From: a bacterium
Lineage (GTDB): Bacteria > Desulfobacterota > DSWW01
DNA: 37,333 bases
Reading direction: 5' to 3'
Assembly (NCBI GenBank): GCA_028277985.1
Contig: JANQFG010000078.1
Span: 1-37,333, forward strand
Part shown: one piece after another, positions 26,346 to 32,852 of the stretch
Position numbering within the stretch: the stretch's first letter is position 1
How the letters are laid out: each line of letters starts with the position of its first letter
Translations under genes and position numbers: made by a program
The notes under the pieces: generated by a model
The model's input: the letters and a program-made list of their open reading frames with translations, nothing else
Databases searched by the model: none
Told to the model about the DNA's origin: nothing

Positions 26346-27581
26346 ATGGAATCCAGGGCGGAAATCATTCAACGGATGAGGGGGCACATCCGGTGGATTT
26401 GCGACCGGATCGGTCCCCGTCCCCCCGGAAGCGATGCGGAGAGGAAGTGTGCCGAATACATTCGGGATGAATGGAGGAAGCATGCGGACCACACCGCCCT
26501 GGAAGTATTCACCTGCCACCCCGACGCATATCCGGCTACCTTCCGCCTGCCCATTGCCCTCACCATCTTCTCTCTTTGCCTTTACTCGCTGATTCCCCTT
26601 CTTTCCTTTATCCTTTCCACGGGGTCACTCCTGATTCTCGTGTTCAACCTGGTCCTGAACCGGGAACTGATCGACAGGGCATTTCCAGAGAAGCAGTCGT
26701 GCAATGTGCAAGCGAAATTCGCTCCTCGGGAGACCTCGGATCGAACCCTGATCATCAGCTGTCATCACGACGCGAACTTCGCCTTTCCGATCGTGAACCG
26801 ATTCGGAGCCGGCTTCGGCCTGTTCATGGCCGTGGTGGTTCTATCGAGCGGGCTGCTGACCCTCCTCGCCTTTCTGCAGAACCTGTTTTCCTTCACCGGG
26901 CCTCCATCCCTGCTGGCCGGCTATCAGACCATTGCCTTTCCGTTCCTGGTTCTCCTGGTGGCTACCGTGCCGATTCAACTCTATGTATTTCTCAGGGTCA
27001 TCTCCAAAGAACCCGTGCTCGGCGCGAATGACAATCTATCCGGTGTGGCCAATTGCCTCGAGCTTGCAGCGCAACTGTCCCGGCCGGAGAACCGTCCTGA
27101 GCGAACCACGGTGTGGCTCGTTTCGTTCGGGTGTGAGGAATTCGGAATCCGGGGCAGCAAACGGTTCATAGAGAAGTATCGGAACGAGATCGAAGACGCC
27201 TATGTTCTGAACCTGGACATGGTGGGCGGACAAGGCACGAGGCTTCAGGTCGTCACAAAGGAGGAGAGAAATCTGATTCGACTCTCCCCTGAAATGGTCC
27301 GAAGGGTCGAGGAGACGGCACGCGAACAAGGAATCCCGCTCGAGAAAGGACCTATCATCGCCTTCACGGACGCCATGGCCTTTGCCAGAAAGGGAATTCG
27401 GGCCACTACTCTGATGTCCCTGGATGAGAAAGGAATGGTGGACACCTACCACTCGGTGGAGGACAGACCGGAAAACCTGGACGATAACCTCCTGTTCGAC
27501 ACCCACCGGCTCTGTCGAGCCTTTTTGAACCACATCGATTCCATCGACCCCTCGGATCTCAAGGGGCCGTCGTTTTCTTGA
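26346..27581 (+). CDS. Membrane-embedded M28-family metallopeptidase
   Basis: 411-residue zinc aminopeptidase-like protein. The five metal ligands and base of family M28 can be assigned: His140 in SCHHDAN, Asp229 in GANDNLSG, Glu264/Glu265 in FGCEEFG, Asp291 in NLDMVG and His369 in TYHSVED. Unusually, four hydrophobic helices are woven into the domain: two before the first ligand (about 68-88, 90-106) and two (about 156-178, 191-217) between His140 and Asp229, which are normally close together. The gene begins 9 bases after SCP2, with GGAGGAG abutting the ATG. A peptidase in an acyl-CoA operon is odd; it might cleave an amide-linked lipid. Substrate unknown. Confidence 0.87.
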   Translation: MESRAEIIQRMRGHIRWICDRIGPRPPGSDAERKCAEYIRDEWRKHADHTALEVFTCHPDAYPATFRLPIALTIFSLCLYSLIPLLSFILSTGSLLILVFNLVLNRELIDRAFPEKQSCNVQAKFAPRETSDRTLIISCHHDANFAFPIVNRFGAGFGLFMAVVVLSSGLLTLLAFLQNLFSFTGPPSLLAGYQTIAFPFLVLLVATVPIQLYVFLRVISKEPVLGANDNLSGVANCLELAAQLSRPENRPERTTVWLVSFGCEEFGIRGSKRFIEKYRNEIEDAYVLNLDMVGGQGTRLQVVTKEERNLIRLSPEMVRRVEETAREQGIPLEKGPIIAFTDAMAFARKGIRATTLMSLDEKGMVDTYHSVEDRPENLDDNLLFDTHRLCRAFLNHIDSIDPSDLKGPSFS

Positions 27582-27661
27582 CACGCAGTCAGACCTCGTG
27601 ATACACGGCCCACTACACGAGTACGTGCCCCATTCGAAAAACGAAGAACCGAGGTGCTCCC

Positions 27662-28453
27662 ATGAAGAACATAGAAGACGGCCCTGTCCTGTGCACCCAG
27701 ACCGGCTTCGTTGCATCCATCACCCTGAACAATCCTCCCCACAATCCTCTCGGCATGGCGGCGATCGACCTGCTCGAGGAACTCTTCTCCGAGTTGGCCA
27801 CGGACGACTCCGTGCGAGCAGTCGTTCTCACCGGTGCCGGAGACCGGACCTTCTCGGTCGGCGCGAACATCAAGGAGTTCGGCGTCGCCATCGAGAAGAT
27901 GGGACTCAAGGACTTCATCGGACAAAGGCTTCGGGTTGCAGACTTGATCGAGAACCTGCCGAAGCCGGTTGTCTGTGCGATACGCGGCGCCTGTGTGGGA
28001 GGCGGTCTGGAATTCGCCCTGGCCTGCCATTTTCGCATTGCGGCCACGGGCGCGCGCATCGGACTTCCAGAAATCGAGCTGGGCATCGTCCCGGCCTGGG
28101 GCGGCACCCAAAGGCTCACGCGAGCCGTGGGCCGCATGCATGCCCTCGACATCATCCTCCGAGCAAAGAAGATCGGTGCCGAGGAGGCGTATCGAATCGG
28201 ACTGGTGAACGAGGTCTGCTCCCCTGAAGAACTGCTGGACCGCGCCCATGCGCTTGCGGAGGAACTCGCGGAAAAGCCTCCCATCGCTGTCGCCGGGATC
28301 CTAAAAGCGGTGCTGGACGGCGGGGCTCTGCCGCTCAAGGAGGGGCTTGCTCTGGAGTACAAGGCTGTCGAGGCCACGAGCGGGACCGAAGACGCCACCG
28401 AAGGGGTCATGGCCTTTCTCGAGAAGCGCAAGCCGGTGTTTCAAGGCAAGTAG
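27662..28453 (+). CDS. Enoyl-CoA hydratase (crotonase fold)
   Basis: 263-residue hydratase. ACVGGGLEFAL holds Glu117 and GLPEIELGIVPAWGGTQRL holds Glu137, the two catalytic glutamates, and the end LEKRKPVFQGK is typical. With the dehydrogenase, SDR and thiolase upstream it completes a full beta-oxidation round encoded on the plus strand. It is 80 bases downstream of the M28 gene. TTGACA at about 27584-27589 in that gap could start a separate transcript, though the -10 is poor. The ribosome-binding site is GAGGTG, 7 bases before the ATG. Confidence 0.93.
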   Translation: MKNIEDGPVLCTQTGFVASITLNNPPHNPLGMAAIDLLEELFSELATDDSVRAVVLTGAGDRTFSVGANIKEFGVAIEKMGLKDFIGQRLRVADLIENLPKPVVCAIRGACVGGGLEFALACHFRIAATGARIGLPEIELGIVPAWGGTQRLTRAVGRMHALDIILRAKKIGAEEAYRIGLVNEVCSPEELLDRAHALAEELAEKPPIAVAGILKAVLDGGALPLKEGLALEYKAVEATSGTEDATEGVMAFLEKRKPVFQGK

Positions 28454-28456
28454 GGG

Positions 28457-28488
28457 TGACGAAATGATGGAGTCACGAAATGATGGGG
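28457..28488 (+). repeat. 16-bp tandem repeat next to the palindrome
   Basis: TGACGAAATGATGGAG (28457-28472) is followed directly by TCACGAAATGATGGGG (28473-28488), 14 of 16 bases the same. The second unit overlaps the left arm of the 30-bp palindrome. It looks like slippage or stacking of element ends. Confidence 0.6.
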
Positions 28489-28555
28489 TCAGGCCGAAAC
28501 TATCAACCCTAGCCTCCTCGACTCTAGGGTTGATAGTTTCGGCCTGACCCCATTA
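28481..28555. repeat. Perfect 30-bp palindromic element (REP/MITE-like)
   Basis: Left arm 28483-28512 begins ATGGGGTCAGGCCGAAACTA and right arm 28524-28553 is its exact reverse complement, with an 11-base loop; pairing extends a few bases outward with a G-T. It fills the gap between two convergent genes (crotonase ending 28453, small membrane protein ending 28558), so it could act as a two-way gene-end hairpin. The GGGGTCAGGCC ends resemble terminal sequences of dispersed hairpin elements mobilised by REP-associated tyrosine transposases. No transposase is present here. Confidence 0.8.
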
Positions 28556-28557
28556 TC

Positions 28558-28836
28558 TTAATCGCGCATGACGAACCGGACAACGATCTTGAAGTAGACG
28601 CAGACGAGCAGGAGGCATACGCCGATCAGCCAGAAGGACGTCCACCCCGGGGCAGCGTCCAGCAGCGTGGTGAGACTCTCCTGGTTCTGGACCAATCCCC
28701 AGTGGCCGGAAAGGACCAGGGCGACAAGAACACCCAGTCTGTACGTACCGAGCAGGACACTCCCCAGCAGGGCGCCTGCCAGAAGGAGCAATTGTTCGGA
28801 TGTAATAATGAAATCAAAGGCTTGTGCCGGATCCAT
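28558..28836 (-). CDS. Small three-helix membrane protein of unknown function
   Basis: 92 residues starting MDPAQAFDFIITSEQ. Two hydrophobic stretches are clear (about 16-50, long enough for two helices with a short turn at TYR, and 67-87, SFWLIGVCLLLVCVYFKIVV), and the C-terminus is basic (VRFVMRD). GGGGAGG lies 8 bases before the ATG at 28836, which makes the gene credible. The longer open frame upstream lacks a start signal. It is divergent from the crotonase at 28955 (118 bases). I do not recognise a family. Confidence 0.65.
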   Translation of the reverse strand: MDPAQAFDFIITSEQLLLLAGALLGSVLLGTYRLGVLVALVLSGHWGLVQNQESLTTLLDAAPGWTSFWLIGVCLLLVCVYFKIVVRFVMRD

Positions 28837-28954
28837 GTTGTGCCTCCCCTTGCGCTGCTGACCCTGAAAAAACGCCTTATGACTATTTTTCCTCTGTCTC
28901 GTTGAACACGAAAACGGGCGAGAAGTTTCGGTCCCTTTCTCAAGAAGGAGAACC

Positions 28955-29869
28955 ATGATGGACAAGCTCAAAACGATGACATACGCCTCTGACGGCCCGA
29001 TAGCCAGGATCACGTTGAATCGCCCCGAGCGCGGCAACGGGATCACCCTGGACCTGCCCCGGGAGCTGGCCGCCTGCGTCGAAAGGGCCGACCTGGACCC
29101 CTCGATCCACGTGATCGCCCTCGCCGGCAACGGCAAGGGGTTTTGCGGAGGGTACGACCTTGTGGACAGCGCGGAGGGCATGGGGAGATTCGGAGACGGC
29201 GCCTCCATGGAGGGCTCAGCCCTGGACCCGATGGTCATCGCCGAGAATCACAACCCGAGCGAAGTCTGGGATCCGATGGTCGACTACCAGATGATGTCCC
29301 GCAACGTGCGCGGCTTCATGAGCCTGTTCCACGCGAACAAGCCGGTGGTCTGCAAGGTGCAAGGATTCTGCGTGGCGGGCGGGACAGACATGGCGCTCTG
29401 CTCTGACCTCCTGATCATTGCGGAGGATGCGAAGATCGGCTATCCGCCAGCACGGGTCTGGGGGTCTCCGACCACCTCGGTGTGGGCGTTTCGAATCGGG
29501 ATCGAAAAGGCGAAACGGCTCCTCTTCACCGGGGACTGTCTGAACGGCAAAGAAGCGGTCGAGTGGGGTCTCGCGACCGAGTGCGCCCCGGCCGACAAAC
29601 TGGACGAGCGCTTCGAAATCCTGCTCGGACGGATCGCCCGCATGCCGGTCAACCAGCTTGTCATGATGAAGCTCCTCATCAACCAAACCGTCCTCGCCGC
29701 CGGTCTGCAGCCCACCCAGATTCTTGGGACCATCCTGGATGGGATCGGCCGTCACACGAAAGAGGGCTATGCCTTCCAGCAACGCGCTGCCGAAGCCGGA
29801 TTCAGGCAGGCTGTGCGGGATCGGGATGAGCCCTTCGGCGACCCGGGCCCGAGCACCTTCAAGGGGTAG
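28955..29869 (+). CDS. Crotonase-fold protein with altered catalytic residues
   Basis: 304-residue crotonase homologue, longer than the usual 260. The oxyanion-hole region is recognisable (GNGKGFCGGYDL and GFCVAGGTDMAL), but the first catalytic Glu is Asp145 and the second is Pro165 within GYPPARVWG. It therefore should not work as an ordinary hydratase; isomerase, hydrolase or other crotonase chemistry is possible. An insertion around residues 72-108 (EGMGRFGDGASMEG and beyond) is part of the subgroup. AAGGAG lies 7 bases before the first of two adjacent ATGs. It stands alone between the small membrane gene and a broken barrel gene. Confidence 0.85.
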   Translation: MMDKLKTMTYASDGPIARITLNRPERGNGITLDLPRELAACVERADLDPSIHVIALAGNGKGFCGGYDLVDSAEGMGRFGDGASMEGSALDPMVIAENHNPSEVWDPMVDYQMMSRNVRGFMSLFHANKPVVCKVQGFCVAGGTDMALCSDLLIIAEDAKIGYPPARVWGSPTTSVWAFRIGIEKAKRLLFTGDCLNGKEAVEWGLATECAPADKLDERFEILLGRIARMPVNQLVMMKLLINQTVLAAGLQPTQILGTILDGIGRHTKEGYAFQQRAAEAGFRQAVRDRDEPFGDPGPSTFKG

Positions 29870-29936
29870 GAGGCCTGAAGGCTTGCCGGTGGGGGATGGA
29901 ATGAAGCGAGGGTCGAGAAACGAATCGCATCCGCCT

Positions 29937-30143
29937 ATGAATCGACTCCATGCCCGGCGGTTCTGCTCCGGCCTGGGCGTCGGTCGCGCCGTGACCAAGA
30001 ATTTTGCAGTACAGGCAGGCTACGTCAACTACGTCGCTGGAGAGAAAACCTTCAACCGGGCTTTCAACATCGGGTTCACCTATATCTTTGGTGCCGAAAG
30101 AGTTAATCGGAAGGGATCCCCGTCACCTGAGAAGAACGGGTGA
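29937..30143 (+). pseudogene. Remnant of an outer-membrane barrel protein (C-terminal end only)
   Basis: The frame reads GLGVGRAVTKNFAVQAGYVNYV followed by AGEKTFNRAFNIGFTYIFG, which looks like the last two or three strands of a porin-type barrel ending in an aromatic residue, followed by a 17-residue tail. No N-terminal part or signal peptide exists; upstream in frame is unrelated sequence overlapping the crotonase. I read it as the tail of a deleted gene. A short expressed protein from the ATG at 29937 is less likely, since no ribosome site is evident. Confidence 0.45.
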
Positions 30144-30161
30144 AGAGGAGAGAGGTCACCG

Positions 30162-31637
30162 CTAGTCAGCGATCTTGGTCGTTTCGTAGAGCATGAAACC
30201 GTTCTCGTCGTACAGGGTGAACGCGCACGTGGCTGAACCACCCGCTTGACCCGGTCTCACCTGCACTTTCAAGAATCCCCCAGTCGCATCCGCATCGATG
30301 TAGGGTTGCGTAATCAACCCTTCAGGATCGGTGGATTCCGGATCGCCGGGAACCCTGCCCAGTCGTGAATTCTGATCGACCAGGGCCCCGGTGGAGAATT
30401 CCTCGAACCCGTCGGGGCGGATCGAATGGTACTTCCAGTGCCTGTCCCCACAGATGATGTAGAAATTCTTGTCCAGGAACCCGTTCGCGTCCAGCCACGA
30501 GAAGAATTCTTCTCCCTCGTGATTGAAACCCAGAGGATTCGTGTGATTATCTCGTTTCGGCTGTCCCGTGTAGGGCCAGGGTAGGACCGTGTCGTCCGGA
30601 CCCACCATGGGCGTGGGCGAAATGAGAAGCTTGAAGGTCGCGTCGCTTTCCAGAAGGGTCTGTTTGAGCCATGCCTTCTGCGTCTCGCCCCAGAGTGTTT
30701 TGTCCGGGCCGTCCTCCATCCCGTTCGGGCTGCGGTAATCCCTGCCTTCTGTCAACCATATTTGCAGCAGCTTGTTGATTCTGTGGGTCCGGTATGTAAG
30801 CGGGTCGGGTTCCTCCGGGTCCACCACCGGCAACTGCTCGAGAAACACCCGGATCCCCAGCTCGTTCGAGGGCTGTTTGTCGCCCGTCGTGTCCGAGTCA
30901 TTGTACCGGTGGTCGTGATCGTCCTTCTCCCAGTAGGTTTGCACCTGGGAGAACAGGGACACATAGCGCGGTTGGATGAACTGCTTGAACCAGACGCTTC
31001 GCATGGCGCCTTGTGTCTTCGCGGGTATCGGGAAGGCATCGTAATAGACGTTGTCGCCCGTCCCGATGAAGAAGTCCGGGCCGATTGCCTCGATCGTCTG
31101 TAGTGCGGGGTATCCCAACGACTTGTTCGGTGGGCCTGGGAAAAAGTGAAACACGAAGTAGTTCATGCCGGTCACCACCACGAAGTCCACCTCGCGCTCC
31201 ACATCTTCCAGATCCAGTGTCCTGAATGTGCAGGTGGCGCCAATGTCGACTGTATGGGTCTCCTCGCCGTACACAAGGCGATAGTAGTAACGAGTACCCG
31301 GCTGAAGATCACTCACCTTCTTCTTGATGATGTGATCATTCTCTGGCGCGGCGGTAATCCACTCCGTCATGAACGCGTCCTGGAATTCGGGATCGGTAGC
31401 TATCTCGAAGCGGGCCACCCCGTCGGTTCCCCTGCAGCCACAGGGCAACAGGGGGATGGAGCAGAAGTCCTCTATCAGACCGGCCGGGGTCAGGCGGGAT
31501 TGCAGGATCGCGGTGCTGGCGGTCACTTCCCCTGCCATTTCTCCCTGGCTGTGGCCTATTCCGGTCGTACAACCCATCAGGGAAAGGACCAGAACGGCGC
31601 CGGGAACGATCGAAGCGTATCTGCTTGCACGCGTCAT
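30162..31637 (-). CDS. PhoD-like metallophosphoesterase lipoprotein
   Basis: 491-residue exported phosphatase/phosphodiesterase. The start at 31637 gives a lipoprotein signal: MTRASRYASIVPGAVLVLSL then MGC, with Cys23 as the lipidated residue. An N-terminal fibronectin-like domain (DLQPGTRYYYRLVYG) precedes the metallophosphatase core with GTGDNVYYD, WEKDDHDHRYND and GDRHWKYHS as metal ligands, the PhoD pattern. Upstream of the ATG the ribosome site is poor. The promoter (31701-31729) has the dyad operator on its start point, shared with the reductoisomerase-like gene transcribed away from it. The substrate could be a phosphate ester or another acid ester of a lipid; phosphate scavenging is possible, but no Pho box was seen. 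Confidence 0.87.
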   Translation of the reverse strand: MTRASRYASIVPGAVLVLSLMGCTTGIGHSQGEMAGEVTASTAILQSRLTPAGLIEDFCSIPLLPCGCRGTDGVARFEIATDPEFQDAFMTEWITAAPENDHIIKKKVSDLQPGTRYYYRLVYGEETHTVDIGATCTFRTLDLEDVEREVDFVVVTGMNYFVFHFFPGPPNKSLGYPALQTIEAIGPDFFIGTGDNVYYDAFPIPAKTQGAMRSVWFKQFIQPRYVSLFSQVQTYWEKDDHDHRYNDSDTTGDKQPSNELGIRVFLEQLPVVDPEEPDPLTYRTHRINKLLQIWLTEGRDYRSPNGMEDGPDKTLWGETQKAWLKQTLLESDATFKLLISPTPMVGPDDTVLPWPYTGQPKRDNHTNPLGFNHEGEEFFSWLDANGFLDKNFYIICGDRHWKYHSIRPDGFEEFSTGALVDQNSRLGRVPGDPESTDPEGLITQPYIDADATGGFLKVQVRPGQAGGSATCAFTLYDENGFMLYETTKIAD

Positions 31638-31679
31638 GGCTCTATTTGACAGAAATGCTCTGCCCTTGTTAAGAGGGGA

Positions 31680-31696
31680 TTCACCGTTTGGTGCAA
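31680..31696. promoter_or_regulatory. Dyad operator, copy 3 (TTCACCGTTTGGTGCAA)
   Basis: Third copy of the operator, in the 170-base gap between the divergent PhoD-like and reductoisomerase-like genes. Read on the minus strand, TTGCACCAAACGGTGAA differs from copy 2 (TTGCACCAACTGGTGAA) at two central bases only. It covers the predicted start point of the PhoD-like transcript (near 31694). Confidence 0.6.
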
Positions 31697-31700
31697 GGCC

Positions 31701-31729
31701 ATTCAAACAATCTTCGGGGGCCTTGTCAA
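31701..31729 (-). promoter_or_regulatory. Candidate sigma-70 promoter of the PhoD-like gene
   Basis: On the minus strand TTGACA (31729-31724), a 17-base spacer and TTGAAT (31706-31701, four of six). The start would be near 31694, inside the dyad operator. On the plus strand TTGACA also occurs at 31646-31651, pointing to the reductoisomerase-like gene, but it has no good -10. Confidence 0.55.
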
Positions 31730-31807
31730 TCGGTTTCTGGGTTGACCCATCCTGGACAAGCCGGGCCAAGGGCAGGCATTGGCCCACAAAGAAGAGGAGA
31801 GACATTC

Positions 31808-32806
31808 ATGGCCACGATCTATCACGACGACGATGCCGACCTCGCCCTCATACAGGAGCAGACGATCGGGGTCATCGGGTATGGGAATCAGGGCCGGGCA
31901 CAGGCACTCAACCTGAAAGACAGCGGTCTCGAAGTGATCATCGGAGTTCGTTCGGATGATACGGAAGCACAGGCCAGGCAGGACGGGTTTGAGGTCCATT
32001 CCATCCGGGAGGCAGCCGAGCGGGCGCAGATCGTCATGATGCTGATTCCGGACGAGGTGATGCCGGAGGTCTTTACCGAGGAAGTCCTGCCGGGACTGGC
32101 CGAGGGCAAAGCGCTGTGCTTCGCTTCCGGCTATACGGTGGCCTTCCGGACCGTTGTGCCCCCCGACAACGTGGATGTGGTCATGGTGGCTCCCAGGATG
32201 ATTGGTGCGGGCGTCCGCCAGACCTATACGGAAGGAGCCGGATTCCCCAGCTTCGTCGGTGTTCACCAAGACACCACCGGGAACGCGCTCCAGACCGTGC
32301 TCGCCATTGCGAAAGGGATCGGATCCACCAGAAGCGGGGTGCTGGAGCTCTCCTTTGCCGAGGAGGCGCACCTCGACCTCTTCACGGAACAGGGCTTTGG
32401 CCCTGCGTTCGGCCAGGTTCTCCTATCGTCCATGCAGGTTCTCATCGACGCGGGGTACCCGGTGGAGGCGGTCATGATGGAGTTGATCCTGTCCGGAGAA
32501 TTCGCCTATTCCATGCAGAAGATCGTGGAACTCGGCTTTTTCAAGCAGATGGAGCTTCACTCCAACACCTCGCAGTACGGTTCTCTGACCCGTGCCGTTC
32601 GGTTCATCGAAGCCGGGATGTCCGAGACAATCTCCGTGACGATGAAGCAGGTGCTGGAGGAGATTCGCTCCGGGACGTTTGTCAGGGAATGGGAAACCGA
32701 GAAGCAGGCCGGACTTCCCATGTTCACCCAGCTCAAGGATCTCCGGGAGCTTCACCCGATTGCCGAGTGGGAGAAGAAGACCCGCAAGGGCTTCCGTATG
32801 GATTAG
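31808..32806 (+). CDS. Ketol-acid reductoisomerase-like protein with lost catalytic residues
   Basis: 332 residues, collinear with class I IlvC from end to end. The NADP-binding start GVIGYGNQGRAQALNLKDSG is kept. In the active site the Mg ligands Asp190 and Glu194 (LDLFTEQ) and Glu225 remain, and the Ser of HSNTSQYG (Ser252) is kept. But the catalytic His of the AHGF motif is Ser107 (FASGYT), the Lys of the APK motif is Arg130 (APRMIG), and the second helix Glu (about 229) is Ser. Branched-chain amino acid synthesis is therefore unlikely; another reductase reaction on a related acid is possible. No ilvB/ilvD neighbours. GAGGAGAGA precedes the ATG. It shares the operator at 31680 with the acyl-CoA operons. 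Confidence 0.85.
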   Translation: MATIYHDDDADLALIQEQTIGVIGYGNQGRAQALNLKDSGLEVIIGVRSDDTEAQARQDGFEVHSIREAAERAQIVMMLIPDEVMPEVFTEEVLPGLAEGKALCFASGYTVAFRTVVPPDNVDVVMVAPRMIGAGVRQTYTEGAGFPSFVGVHQDTTGNALQTVLAIAKGIGSTRSGVLELSFAEEAHLDLFTEQGFGPAFGQVLLSSMQVLIDAGYPVEAVMMELILSGEFAYSMQKIVELGFFKQMELHSNTSQYGSLTRAVRFIEAGMSETISVTMKQVLEEIRSGTFVREWETEKQAGLPMFTQLKDLRELHPIAEWEKKTRKGFRMD

Positions 32807-32852
32807 CCCGACCTGTTCGACGCTCTTCCACTCTCTGAAATCCTACGCCAGG

